Of a stretch of 64,000 nt of DNA, positions 33,181 through 42,277 are shown piece by piece. Numbering within the stretch: position 1 is the stretch's first letter; each line of letters opens with the position of its first letter. Below the pieces are notes generated by a model. That model was not told where the DNA came from, did no database searches, and saw nothing but the letters and a program-made list of their open reading frames with translations. The stretch comes from DUPQ01 sp041678685 (GTDB lineage Bacteria > Bacillota > Clostridia > DUPQ01): contig JBAYNV010000003.1 in NCBI GenBank assembly GCA_041678685.1, forward strand, positions 1-64,000. The letters are read 5' to 3'. The position numbers and the translations under genes were made by a program.

Positions 33181-34376
33181 TGGAAAAGGCGTTATCAGTT
33201 TCGCAGTTAAATGAATATATCAAAAATCTGATAGCCTCTGACGATATACTTGAAAATCTTACGGTCGAAGGAGAGATTTCGAACTGTACTCTTCACTATT
33301 CAGGACATATATATTTTTCTATAAAGGATAAAGATTCATCCATAAGGTGCGTCATGTTTGCGGGAAGCACGAAAAATCTTAAATTCAAACCTGAAGACGG
33401 GATCAAGGTATGCGTATTCGGATACCTGTCTTTTTATGAAAAAAGCGGGCAGTGTCAGATCATAGTCACGGCTATGTTGAAATCAGGAGCAGGCGATCTG
33501 TTTGTGAAGTTCGAAGAGCTTAAGGCGAAACTGCTGGCTGAAGGTTTATTTGATAATACTCATAAGAAACCGATACCTTATTTGCCGGAGACAATCGGCG
33601 TAATCACATCAAAAACAGGCGCGGTGCTTCAGGATATAAGGAACGTGCTTGGCAGGCGTTTTGACAACTACAGCATCATACTATATCCTTCACAGGTGCA
33701 GGGTAAAGATGCGCATAAAACTATAATAAAAGGTATCGAATACTTTAACGGGCATAATAATGTTGATGTCATAATAATAGCAAGAGGCGGCGGATCTGCA
33801 GAGGATCTGTGGCCTTTTAATGAAGAGGAACTGGCATATGCGATTTTTAAGAGCGAAATACCTATAATATCGGCGATCGGCCATGAAGTGGATTTTACGA
33901 TAGCTGATTTTGTCAGCGATCTTCGTGCTCCGACACCATCTGCAGCAGCCGAACTCGTATTGCCTGACAAGGTCTCACTTAAAAAGGATATCGCGATACA
34001 AAAGGATATGCTTGACAGCGGATACAGGAAGCTTATTACCTCCTTATATGAAAAAGTAAAGAATATCCAGAACAGGCCGGTTATGAAAAGACCGGAGGAA
34101 TACACAAATATTCTCGTCATGAACCTCGATAATATGGCTTCAAGATTAATAACGGCTGGGCATACATATTTGGACCACAGGATATCGCAATATGATAATA
34201 TGAGCAAAAGGCTTGAAGCCCTTTGTCCTATGAATGTATTAAAAAGAGGTTACAGTATAACAACAGACAGTTATGGTCATGTGATAACAAGGAGTTCAAT
34301 GGTTTCGAAAGGAACAATGATATATACGGAGACGGGAAAGGGCAGCATACAGAGTGTTGTTGAAAAGGCATATTAA
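33180..34376 (+). CDS. xseA: Exodeoxyribonuclease VII large subunit
   Basis: A 398-residue catalytic subunit of ExoVII, which degrades single-stranded DNA. N-terminal OB fold (1-100); catalytic region with the G-V-I-T-S-K-T-G-A-V-L-Q-D-I signature (about 140-153) and I-I-I-A-R-G-G-G-S-A-E-D-L-W (about 199-212); helical C-terminal region. Adjacent xseB (no gap) encodes the small subunit. About 400 residues is normal for Firmicutes. Confidence 0.95.
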   Translation: MEKALSVSQLNEYIKNLIASDDILENLTVEGEISNCTLHYSGHIYFSIKDKDSSIRCVMFAGSTKNLKFKPEDGIKVCVFGYLSFYEKSGQCQIIVTAMLKSGAGDLFVKFEELKAKLLAEGLFDNTHKKPIPYLPETIGVITSKTGAVLQDIRNVLGRRFDNYSIILYPSQVQGKDAHKTIIKGIEYFNGHNNVDVIIIARGGGSAEDLWPFNEEELAYAIFKSEIPIISAIGHEVDFTIADFVSDLRAPTPSAAAELVLPDKVSLKKDIAIQKDMLDSGYRKLITSLYEKVKNIQNRPVMKRPEEYTNILVMNLDNMASRLITAGHTYLDHRISQYDNMSKRLEALCPMNVLKRGYSITTDSYGHVITRSSMVSKGTMIYTETGKGSIQSVVEKAY

Positions 34377-34580
34377 ATGAGTGAAAAGAATTTCAACGAA
34401 TTGTATAAGGAACTGGAAAAAAAGGTCGAGCTTTTGGAAAAAGGCGAACTGCTTCTTGAAGAAGCCGTGAAAGTATATACTGAAGGCAATGTCATTATCA
34501 AAATGCTCAATGAGAAACTTGATAAAGCAAGGGAAAAGATGACCGTTGTGGATTCCGGGATCAATGAAGAGGATAAGTGA
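34377..34580 (+). CDS. xseB: Exodeoxyribonuclease VII small subunit
   Basis: A 67-residue helical hairpin protein that wraps the large subunit. N-F-N-E-L-Y-K-E-L-E-K-K-V-E-L-L-E-K-G at the start and L-E-E-A-V-K-V-Y-T-E-G are typical. It begins one base after the stop of xseA and overlaps ispA by four bases. Confidence 0.93.
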   Translation: MSEKNFNELYKELEKKVELLEKGELLLEEAVKVYTEGNVIIKMLNEKLDKAREKMTVVDSGINEEDK

Positions 34581-35452
34581 TGAACGGGATAATAGAAAGC
34601 AGACTTCAAGAGTATAATACTATGGTCACAGAGTATATTAATAATGTGATCGATGGTTACGATGCTCCAAAGGATCTTAAGGAGGCATGCGCATACAGTA
34701 TCAATGCAGGCGGCAAGAGGATAAGGCCGGCATTGTTTTTAATGACTCTTGAGGCTTTCGAAAAGACAATCTGTGACAAAGAGACAGCGTTCGCATCATC
34801 TTTGGAGATGATACATACATATTCACTAATCCATGATGACCTTCCTGCGATGGACAATGACGATTACAGAAGAGGTAAACTCACAAGCCACAAGGTATTC
34901 GGGGAAGCGATGGCAATACTGACAGGTGATACCCTTTTGAATATGGCATTTGAAACAATGCTGAAAAACTCCGTAAGCAAAAACGATATTCGCGCAATGT
35001 ATGAGATAGCAAAAGCAAGCGGCAGCTCAGGAATGGTAGGCGGTCAGGTACTTGATATCAACTCTTGTGCAACCGTCAGGGAGATAATGCATATGTATGC
35101 ATTGAAGACTGGCGCACTGTTCAAAGCATCAGTGCTCTCTGCGGCGATTTTATCCGGGTGCGGTAAAAGAAAATTAAAGCATCTTGACGATTATACGATG
35201 CATCTTGGAATAGCATTCCAGCTGAGGGATGATATAATCGACAGGACAAAAATAAATCCGCTCACCGGTAAACCCAAGAACAGTGATGAAAAAAACAATA
35301 AATCAACATATATATCAAGAAGAGGTTTGGAAAATTCGAAAAAAAAGCTGCATGAACATACGCGGAATGCGGTAGATGCGTTAAAAACATTCCCTAAGAG
35401 TTTTGACATATTGAGGGAATGCGCGTTATATCTTGACGACAGGAGCAATTAA
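34577..35452 (+). CDS. ispA: Polyprenyl synthetase, farnesyl diphosphate synthase type
   Basis: A 291-residue all-helical prenyltransferase joining IPP to allylic diphosphates. First Asp-rich motif D-D-L-P-A-M-D near residue 92; second D-D-I-I-D near 217; the G-G-K-R-I-R-P segment near 48. Size and position between xseB and dxs indicate the short-chain (C15) enzyme. It overlaps xseB by four bases and is four bases before dxs, so precursor synthesis and condensation are co-expressed. Confidence 0.93.
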   Translation: MMNGIIESRLQEYNTMVTEYINNVIDGYDAPKDLKEACAYSINAGGKRIRPALFLMTLEAFEKTICDKETAFASSLEMIHTYSLIHDDLPAMDNDDYRRGKLTSHKVFGEAMAILTGDTLLNMAFETMLKNSVSKNDIRAMYEIAKASGSSGMVGGQVLDINSCATVREIMHMYALKTGALFKASVLSAAILSGCGKRKLKHLDDYTMHLGIAFQLRDDIIDRTKINPLTGKPKNSDEKNNKSTYISRRGLENSKKKLHEHTRNAVDALKTFPKSFDILRECALYLDDRSN

Positions 35453-35455
35453 AGA

Positions 35456-37303
35456 ATGTTAGATCGGATCAGGGTATCCGGAGATATAAAGGGTATCGAA
35501 AAAGAGAATATCGCAGCATTATGCCAGGAGATACGTGATATGCTGGTAAATGTCGTTACCGTCAACGGGGGGCATCTTGCAAGCAATCTGGGTGTTGTCG
35601 AGCTTACAGTAGCGCTTCACAGATGCTTTGATCTTGAGAAGGATGCAATAATCTTTGATGTAGGGCACCAGAGCTATGTGCATAAGATACTGACAGGCCG
35701 TAAGGATCTGATGATCACGATGGGAAAACCGGGAGGTCTTAACTGCTTTCCTGATGAAGCGGAAAGCAGATATGACGCTTTCAACACAGGACATGCAAGC
35801 ACATCCATTTCTGCGGCTCTTGGTATGGAAAAGGCCGGCAAATTGAAGGGTTTGGATGGTGCAACGGTCGTAGTGATAGGTGACGGCGCGCTTGCAGGCG
35901 GCATGGTGTATGAAGCTTTGAACAATGCTGCGGATGACGATTCCGATATACTTATAATCCTTAATGACAATGAAATGAGTATCAGCAAAAATGTCGGAGC
36001 GATGTCACGTTATCTTTCAAAACTCAGACTAAAGAGATCATATATCGAAACGAACACAAACGTGAAAAACTTTGTAAGCAAGCTTCCCGGAGGAGGCAAA
36101 GGTCTAATAAGGTTCGTACAGAAAACAAAGAGAAGCTTGAAATCATTTGTCGGACAGAAAATGTTCTTTGAGGATCTGGATATCAAATACCTCGGACCAG
36201 TCGACGGGCATGACGAACAGGAGCTTGAAGATATACTCAACCGGGCGAAAAATGTAAAAGGACCAAAACTTCTGCATGTGATAACGACAAAAGGCAAAGG
36301 ATATATAAAAGCTGAGAATGATCCTGTCATGTTCCATGGCATCAAAAGCTCAGCATCGCTTGGCATGCATAAAACAAATCCTACATATACAGAAGAAGCT
36401 GGCAAAGCACTGATAAGAATAGCAGGGAAAGATAATAATCTCGTATGTGTCTGTCCTGCCATGACTGAAGGTTCAGGATTACAGGAATTCAGCAGGATAT
36501 ATAAGAACAGGTATTTTGATGTCGGCATAACAGAGCAGCATGCAATAACGTTTGCGGCCGGTCTGGCTAAAAACGGTATAAAACCGGTCACTGTTATATA
36601 TTCATCATTTTTACAGAGAGCTTATGATCAGATACTGCACGATGTATGCCTGACAGGGAAAAAAGTAGTCATATGCGTGGACAAAGCAGGTGTCAACGAA
36701 AGATACGGAAAAACGCATCAGGGGATATATGATCTGTCTTTCCTTTCTTCCATGCCTAATATGACGATCCTTGCACCAGGATCAAAAGAGGATGTATACG
36801 AATCGATCCATTGCGCTCTATATGATATAAGCGGATGCGTGGCCATCAGATACCCGAGCGATGAGATCATGGACTTTACAGGTTATTCCGGATCAGAAGA
36901 TGATAACATACTCGCACCTGTGGAATATAACATCAGCGGTGAAAAAAAAGATACTGCCATACTGGCTTATGGCAGAATGTTAACGATAGCGATGAACGCA
37001 TCAGCAAAATGCGGTTGCGCTGTCATAAAAATAAGGAAGCTGTATCCTTTGGATCATGAAAGGCTTTATGGCATTCTTAAGAATTACAGGAGAGTATTCT
37101 GTACTGAGGACGTCATATATAACGGAAGCGTGACACAGAATATGGAGTCATGGATGTATAGGCAGAATATTAAGAATCTCATATTCAAAGGTATAAATAT
37201 TAAAGAGAATGCCTCGATGCAGGGATCGGTCGACGAAATACTGTCTGAAAACGGCCTTTCAGCTGATAATCTTGCAGATATGATAAACGATGACAAGGCT
37301 TGA
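35456..37303 (+). CDS. dxs: 1-deoxy-D-xylulose-5-phosphate synthase
   Basis: A 615-residue thiamine-diphosphate enzyme that makes DXP from pyruvate and G3P, the first step of the MEP route. The N-terminal domain holds the G-H-Q-S-Y and G-D-G-A-L-A-G-G-M ThDP/Mg motifs; the middle domain has the E-Q-H-A-I-T-F-A-A-G activation Glu; a transketolase C-terminal domain follows. The coding end overlaps tlyA by 14 bases. Full length for the family. Confidence 0.95.
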   Translation: MLDRIRVSGDIKGIEKENIAALCQEIRDMLVNVVTVNGGHLASNLGVVELTVALHRCFDLEKDAIIFDVGHQSYVHKILTGRKDLMITMGKPGGLNCFPDEAESRYDAFNTGHASTSISAALGMEKAGKLKGLDGATVVVIGDGALAGGMVYEALNNAADDDSDILIILNDNEMSISKNVGAMSRYLSKLRLKRSYIETNTNVKNFVSKLPGGGKGLIRFVQKTKRSLKSFVGQKMFFEDLDIKYLGPVDGHDEQELEDILNRAKNVKGPKLLHVITTKGKGYIKAENDPVMFHGIKSSASLGMHKTNPTYTEEAGKALIRIAGKDNNLVCVCPAMTEGSGLQEFSRIYKNRYFDVGITEQHAITFAAGLAKNGIKPVTVIYSSFLQRAYDQILHDVCLTGKKVVICVDKAGVNERYGKTHQGIYDLSFLSSMPNMTILAPGSKEDVYESIHCALYDISGCVAIRYPSDEIMDFTGYSGSEDDNILAPVEYNISGEKKDTAILAYGRMLTIAMNASAKCGCAVIKIRKLYPLDHERLYGILKNYRRVFCTEDVIYNGSVTQNMESWMYRQNIKNLIFKGINIKENASMQGSVDEILSENGLSADNLADMINDDKA

Positions 37304-38015
37304 TATCGCGCTTTCTGATAAAGGTCTTTGTAAAAGCAGATCGCATGCAAAGGAAGCTATCTTAAAAGGTAATGTACTTGTCAATGACCGCGCTGTCCAA
37401 AAACCTTCATTTGAAATAAATGATAATGATAATATAAAAGTGATAAATCCGGATAATTATGTAGGAAGAGGCGCATATAAGCTTCTTCAGGCTTTTGATG
37501 ATTTTAATATCGATGTCAGTGATAAGGTCGTTATGGATATAGGCGCATCGACAGGCGGATTTACCCAGGTGCTTTTGGAAAAGGGCGTAAAAAAAGCGTA
37601 TGCCATTGATGTCGGGCATGATCAGCTCGATCCGATCATAAAAAACGATGCAAGGGTAGTCGTGATGGAAGGTACTGACATCCGCAATTTGAAGCCTTCC
37701 GATATCCCTGATGTGATCGGATTCATAACCTGTGACGTATCATTCATTTCACTTAAAAAAATTGCAAAAGAGATCGCCGGTTTCATGTATGTTGGAAGCA
37801 AGGCGCTGTTCCTTATAAAACCGCAGTTTGAAGCGGGACGCGAGAACATAGATAAAAACGGGATCGTAAAAAACAGTGAGATAAGAATGAAAAGCGTAAA
37901 AAGCACTGAAGCTTTCATTAATGGACAGGGGATCAGGACTCTGGGTCTTCGGGAATGCCTTACAAGAGGTAAGGAAGGTAACATTGAATTCCTGCTTTAT
38001 GCAGAAAAATCATAA
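37290..38015 (+). CDS. tlyA: TlyA family rRNA methyltransferase
   Basis: A 241-residue protein with an S4 RNA-binding domain (R-L-D-I-A-L-S-D-K-G-L, 1-60) and an FtsJ/RrmJ-like methyltransferase domain (D-I-G-A-S-T-G-G-F-T near 80). TlyA-type enzymes add 2'-O-methyl groups to 16S and 23S rRNA. It is somewhat shorter than the usual 260-270 residues. It overlaps dxs by 14 bases. NAD kinase, argR and recN, which often follow in Firmicutes, are missing; a minus-strand gene converges three bases away. Confidence 0.9.
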   Translation: MTRLDIALSDKGLCKSRSHAKEAILKGNVLVNDRAVQKPSFEINDNDNIKVINPDNYVGRGAYKLLQAFDDFNIDVSDKVVMDIGASTGGFTQVLLEKGVKKAYAIDVGHDQLDPIIKNDARVVVMEGTDIRNLKPSDIPDVIGFITCDVSFISLKKIAKEIAGFMYVGSKALFLIKPQFEAGRENIDKNGIVKNSEIRMKSVKSTEAFINGQGIRTLGLRECLTRGKEGNIEFLLYAEKS

Positions 38016-38018
38016 ATC

Positions 38019-39410
38019 TTAGACGGAGAAAGCATACAGATCCGTACTGTGCATCACGAAATGTATCCTGTATGTCTGGTCTTTCAGATCTTTCAGATCG
38101 GAACTGCCTTTCCATGATACTGTCTGCCATACTTTACCGCTTAGAAGCTTGTCGCATGATGATAGATCATATCCGGTAACAGGTACATAACTGTTTTTGT
38201 CGACTATCTCAGCTTTTACATACGCGCCTTCCGGTATGCTCGCATTTATAGCAAGAACATCCTGACTGATATCCAGCTTGATAGTATAGAAATCGCCTTC
38301 ATCATCTGAAGATAACGATGTGAATCCGTCTTCGCGTATGACAGCTCTGCGGTAACACCCTCCGGGCTTTGTGCGGTTCTCTGGGACCGTATTATGCCCG
38401 TCTTTGCACGAATGCACATAAAAGGACCATGTGCCGTCTTCATTGTCTATTATGCCCTTTGTAGAACTGATCATCATTTCATGTGAAAACCCCGGGGTTT
38501 CATTATCTATGTATGCATCCTGGCCCATAGGCCTGTACCATATAGCTCCGTCGCGGCTTGTAAGAAAGTATATTTCAAACTTGTCACATGTCCTCTTATA
38601 CATATCCATCATCATGATATGTGCATTTTCCGCTCCGGGCCACTTATGATAACCTGAAGTATAATAGTCCCAGTCAGGAGGATCAGAGGGATCATTATTG
38701 AGGATCATGACAGGATCAGGAAAATGCGTAAAATCCTTGCTTGAAGTCCTTGATATGCTCCTTCTTGGCAGAGCATATCCTTTGATCTGTCTTGTATATA
38801 TCACATATTCACCTTTTTCATCGTCATGATCCAATACATTCTGCGTATCGCCAGGATTGTTCAGCAGAGGTTCACCCATGTCATGCCAGTTGATGCCGTC
38901 AGCTGACATGGAACCGTATAAAGCACATGCTGTCGCCCATGGTTTTGATCTGTCATAATGGACCCATATAAGCTTGTATCTTTCACATTCAGGCGCATTT
39001 GTATCATAGAACACGCATGTACCATGTATGTTTTTCAGCAGATTGTTATTATATGAACCGTAGAAAGGGAATATATTCAATACTGGTTTCACAAAATGTA
39101 TCCCGTCATCAGATTCAGCATATGCAAGATTACATTTCATGTCATCAAGTTTCATATCATCAGCTGCAGTGAATGTTTCATACCATACCTGGATCCTGCT
39201 ATTGATTTTAATGAAAGTCGCATAAGCGTTCACTCTTGAACTCTCCCATGGCTTGTCAGGCAATATAACAGGGGATGGATCTATGACAGGTCTGTGTACT
39301 TTTATGTGTATGCCTTTTGGAGAAACAACCGGAAGACCGGAGTATGGCCATACTGTTCCGTAACCAGGTTCAACATTGGACCAATCAATGAAAACATATT
39401 TACTTATCAT
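38019..39410 (-). CDS. Five-bladed beta-propeller, glycoside-hydrolase-like protein
   Basis: A 463-residue protein without a signal peptide. Repeating W/Y-x-S-x-D-G-I-x-W/F patterns (A-E-S-D-D-G-I-H-F, M-S-A-D-G-I-N-W, L-T-S-R-D-G-A-I-W) are blades of the GH43/GH32/GH130-like propellers that act on plant or other glycans. The last 100 residues look like an added beta-sandwich. Which carboxylates are catalytic cannot be told by eye, so no activity is claimed. GGAGGT five bases before the ATG. Divergent cupin and HAD genes suggest a small sugar-use locus. Confidence 0.6.
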   Translation of the reverse strand: MISKYVFIDWSNVEPGYGTVWPYSGLPVVSPKGIHIKVHRPVIDPSPVILPDKPWESSRVNAYATFIKINSRIQVWYETFTAADDMKLDDMKCNLAYAESDDGIHFVKPVLNIFPFYGSYNNNLLKNIHGTCVFYDTNAPECERYKLIWVHYDRSKPWATACALYGSMSADGINWHDMGEPLLNNPGDTQNVLDHDDEKGEYVIYTRQIKGYALPRRSISRTSSKDFTHFPDPVMILNNDPSDPPDWDYYTSGYHKWPGAENAHIMMMDMYKRTCDKFEIYFLTSRDGAIWYRPMGQDAYIDNETPGFSHEMMISSTKGIIDNEDGTWSFYVHSCKDGHNTVPENRTKPGGCYRRAVIREDGFTSLSSDDEGDFYTIKLDISQDVLAINASIPEGAYVKAEIVDKNSYVPVTGYDLSSCDKLLSGKVWQTVSWKGSSDLKDLKDQTYRIHFVMHSTDLYAFSV

Positions 39411-39437
39411 CAGGTACCTCCGGCTTACACAAATAAA

Positions 39438-39490
39438 ATCATATCAAAAGCAAAAACATATTGCAATTACTTAATACTGATATATATAAT
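39438..39490. promoter_or_regulatory. Divergent overlapping promoters sharing a palindromic -35
   Basis: TTGCAA (39461-39466) is its own reverse complement. Leftward it pairs with TATGAT (complement of 39438-39443) at a 17-base spacer for the propeller gene. Rightward it pairs with TATAAT (39485-39490) at 18 bases for the cupin gene. One -35 would serve two opposite promoters, so only one polymerase could be bound at a time. Confidence 0.55.
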
Positions 39491-39539
39491 ATACTAAACG
39501 GATATGATCTGTAGATCATGGATGAATCAGAGGATATAT

Positions 39540-39890
39540 ATGTTATTTAAAGAAGACGGGCACAAGGTATCTTACAAAGAAAACATGAGGGGCGGTAATG
39601 GAACCATTATGTTCAGTGAATTGATACCCCAGGGGCTGCTCAATGAGAAGGGAAGGCTTTTTTCCAGGATCATGATAGAACCGGGTTGCTCGATCGGCTT
39701 TCATACTCATGAAGGCGAATATGAGATATATTACGTTCTTGAAGGCGAATTGATATATAACGAGAATAACGAAAAGGAATATATAATTGCGAAAGGGGAT
39801 TGCACATACAATCCTGCCGGAACAGGCCACGGAGTAAAAAACAACAGCAATAAACAGGCAGAAGTTATTGCTGTTATATTATTCGAGTAA
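39540..39890 (+). CDS. Cupin-domain protein
   Basis: A 116-residue single-domain cupin. Motif 1 reads G-F-H-T-H-E-G-E-Y-E (about 50-59) with two His and a Glu as metal ligands; motif 2 has P-A-G-T-G-H-G-V (about 91-98) with the fourth His. The metal site looks complete, so it may be an isomerase, oxygenase or sugar binder; the reaction is unknown. ATG 39540 has AGAGGA five bases upstream and is preferred over the in-frame ATG at 39504. A HAD phosphatase follows 15 bases later. Confidence 0.8.
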   Translation: MLFKEDGHKVSYKENMRGGNGTIMFSELIPQGLLNEKGRLFSRIMIEPGCSIGFHTHEGEYEIYYVLEGELIYNENNEKEYIIAKGDCTYNPAGTGHGVKNNSNKQAEVIAVILFE

Positions 39891-39905
39891 AGAAAAAGGG
39901 GTAGC

Positions 39906-40610
39906 ATGGGGTTTAACGGTAAGGTGGTAAAGGGTATTGTTTTTGACATGGACGGAGTGCTTATCGATTCAGAGCAGTTGATGAGCCTATCCGCGATCGA
40001 AGCTTTGAAGGAATTCGGTGTAGAGGCACAGCCTCAGGATTTCATACCCTATATGGGGCAGGGAGAGAACAGTTTTATAGGTAATGTATCAAGAAAGTAC
40101 GGTGTTGAATATGAATATGCCATGAAATACAGAGCATATGAAATATACGACTCGCTTGTTGAAACAAAAGCTAAATTTTTCCCGAATGTTAAAGAAACGA
40201 TCATGGAACTCAAAAGGAGAGGTTACAGGATATCATTGGCTTCAGGAGCTGATCTTATGAAAGTAACCTCAAATATCCGGGCTATCGGTTTGGATAACAG
40301 TATTTTCAATGCTCTGGTAACAGGTAATGATGTAACGCTCGGAAAGCCAAATCCATACATATTTTTACTGGCAGCTGAAAAGATGAAGATGAATGCTGCT
40401 TACTGTATGGTATGTGAGGATACGATAAGCGGTATAAAAGCCGCGAAAGCTGCGGGAATGCAGTGCTTAGGCATAACAAGTTCGCTTGAGAGTAAAGTGC
40501 TCATCAACTGCGGAGCGGATATGACTTCTGAGAACATACAGATATTGCTTGATCATCTGTTACCATTAAAACCTGCGCAGCCTGCAGTGAATAAGAAACG
40601 TCAGCTGTAA
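39906..40610 (+). CDS. HAD-IA phosphatase / beta-phosphoglucomutase-like
   Basis: A 234-residue HAD hydrolase. Motif I D-M-D-G-V (residues 14-18), S-G-A motif II near 111, Lys in G-K-P-N-P near 145, E-D-T-I-S-G motif IV near 168. The helical cap (about 20-90) and the G-K-P-N-P motif match the phosphatase and beta-phosphoglucomutase group; mutase versus phosphatase cannot be told. AAAGGGG supports the start. Transcribed with the cupin and opposite the propeller gene, so a sugar-phosphate substrate is likely. Confidence 0.82.
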   Translation: MGFNGKVVKGIVFDMDGVLIDSEQLMSLSAIEALKEFGVEAQPQDFIPYMGQGENSFIGNVSRKYGVEYEYAMKYRAYEIYDSLVETKAKFFPNVKETIMELKRRGYRISLASGADLMKVTSNIRAIGLDNSIFNALVTGNDVTLGKPNPYIFLLAAEKMKMNAAYCMVCEDTISGIKAAKAAGMQCLGITSSLESKVLINCGADMTSENIQILLDHLLPLKPAQPAVNKKRQL

Positions 40611-40669
40611 TTTATTTTGTTATTGACAGTAAAAGCAGAAGTTTATATAATTCCTTTTACCGGCTATTT

Positions 40670-40745
40670 AGGGAAGTAGTTCAATTGGTAGAGCAGCGGT
40701 CTCCAAAACCGTTTGTTGCGGGTTCAAATCCTGTCTTCCCTGCCA
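40670..40745 (+). tRNA. tRNA-Trp (anticodon CCA)
   Basis: A complete 76-base cloverleaf. Acceptor AGGGAAG (40670-40676) pairs with CTTCCCT (40735-40741); anticodon stem GCGGT/ACCGT encloses the loop C-T-C-C-A-A-A with anticodon CCA at 40703-40705; the T-arm has GGTTCAAAT; the discriminator is G and the CCA end is encoded. A terminator follows at once. Confidence 0.97.
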
Positions 40746-40753
40746 GGAAAAAG

Positions 40754-40783
40754 CTCTTTTGTCATAAGGACAAGAGAGTTTTT
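40754..40783 (+). terminator. Terminator after tRNA-Trp
   Basis: CTCTTTTGTC (40754-40763) pairs with GACAAGAGAG (40769-40778), one G-U pair, five-base loop, then five T. The gap from here to 40945 is AT-rich, includes one TATAAT-like site (40857-40862), and shows nothing else I can support. Confidence 0.85.
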
Positions 40784-40945
40784 CTATATAAAGCAGTTCT
40801 CTTATCCTGGATTTTTATTTACATTGATTTTTATAAAGAAACATATATGGATTCTGTTATAATATTCATATAAATGATGAATTAACAGAACCTTTATATG
40901 ATCAGAACAGTCTAATTGCTTGATTATGCTTAATGGAGAATTGAT

Positions 40946-41491
40946 ATGAGAAAAATGATTTGTGTACTGATAGTATGTATAATGCTCGTAACCATGACAG
41001 GATGCGGGAATGACTTGAAGCAGTATCATGTGGATGATGATATAGTATTCATCTGTGTATACAGGAATGCGGCATGGGGTTTCCAATTCAGGGGGACAGC
41101 AATATATGACAACGGGCATATAGTAAGTTTTGCCCTGACTGAGAATAAGTATGACAGTATGACAGCGGACAAGGATGAAAACACCCAGGAATTCAACAAA
41201 GAACTGCTGGAATATGTCAGTTCGCGTCCTGTAGACAACACGGTAACATTGAATGCGGCTGATGTGGCCAGTAATTACCTGATTTTTCTTAAGGTAGATC
41301 CGAACGCTGAATTTACAAGCGAGCAGAACCGTTACGATTACGGGCAGAACACATATTACGGCGTGATATATGACGAGAAAGGCAATGGCGAATTCATAGA
41401 GATATATTCATTCGGAGACTACATTCGTACCATGCAGGATACAAATGCCCAGAAAGTCGCCAAATGGATGGTAAATTCAATAGGTGAATGA
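40946..41491 (+). CDS. Putative lipoprotein, unknown
   Basis: A 181-residue exported protein. Hydrophobic signal (5-17) ends in M-T-G-C, giving lipidated Cys20. The mature part is acidic, mixed alpha/beta, with no family I can name and no catalytic motif. GGAG eight bases before the ATG. It is a single gene between tRNA-Trp and the ABC exporter pair. The start and lipobox make expression credible; function unknown. Confidence 0.75.
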   Translation: MRKMICVLIVCIMLVTMTGCGNDLKQYHVDDDIVFICVYRNAAWGFQFRGTAIYDNGHIVSFALTENKYDSMTADKDENTQEFNKELLEYVSSRPVDNTVTLNAADVASNYLIFLKVDPNAEFTSEQNRYDYGQNTYYGVIYDEKGNGEFIEIYSFGDYIRTMQDTNAQKVAKWMVNSIGE

Positions 41492-41566
41492 CCCTATATA
41501 TACAAGATTGTATTTTGTAGTATAATATGGTCTGATAAAGTTCAGCATCAGATTAGGAGAACATAT

Positions 41567-42277
41567 ATGCTAAAAATAGATAACCTTTCCAAAACATACA
41601 AGAATGCAGTAAAAGCTGTAGATGGCATATCGCTGGAGATCATGGCGGGGGATATATTTGGTTTTATAGGCCCGAACGGAGCAGGGAAGACGACAACGCT
41701 CAAATGCGTTGCAGGTATCCTGAACTTCGAAAGCGGTCTTATATTGATAAACGGTAAAAACATTAAAGAAGACCCAGTAGGATGCAAGGCTGACATAGCC
41801 TACATACCTGATAATCCTGATATATATGAATCCCTTACAGGAGTACAGTATCTGAATTTCATCGCTGATATATTCAAGGTCTCAAAAGCGGACAGAGAGA
41901 GATTGGCAGAATATTATGCAACGAAACTGTCTTTCAATGATGCTCTTGGGGATGTGATCTCATCTTATTCGCATGGAATGAAGCAGAAACTGGTCATAAT
42001 ATCTGCTTTGATACACAGTCCGAAGCTTTTGATATTGGATGAACCTTTTACAGGACTGGATCCTCAGGCTGCATTTACGGTAAAAGAAATAATGCATACT
42101 ATGTGTAAGGAAGGCGGAGCTGTTTTCTTTTCCACACATATTCTTGATGTAGCTGAGAAGATATGCAATAAAGTTGCTATTATAAAGTCAGGCAGGATAG
42201 TCGCATCGGGTGATCTGGATAGCGTAAAGGGAGACCAGTCCCTCGAAGGAATATTTATGGAGCTTGCTGCAAAATGA
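41567..42277 (+). CDS. ABC transporter ATP-binding protein
   Basis: A 236-residue ABC ATPase of the exporter/ABC-2 class. Walker A G-P-N-G-A-G-K-T-T near residue 38; Q-loop; degenerate signature Y-S-H-G-M-K-Q-K near 128; Walker B L-L-I-L-D-E-P near 148; H-loop H in T-H-I-L-D near 184. The signature lacks the usual L-S-G-G-Q but is of the S-x-G-M-K-Q type seen in antibiotic and lantibiotic exporters. TAGGAGA before the ATG; coupled by a four-base overlap to a large permease. Confidence 0.92.
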   Translation: MLKIDNLSKTYKNAVKAVDGISLEIMAGDIFGFIGPNGAGKTTTLKCVAGILNFESGLILINGKNIKEDPVGCKADIAYIPDNPDIYESLTGVQYLNFIADIFKVSKADRERLAEYYATKLSFNDALGDVISSYSHGMKQKLVIISALIHSPKLLILDEPFTGLDPQAAFTVKEIMHTMCKEGGAVFFSTHILDVAEKICNKVAIIKSGRIVASGDLDSVKGDQSLEGIFMELAAK

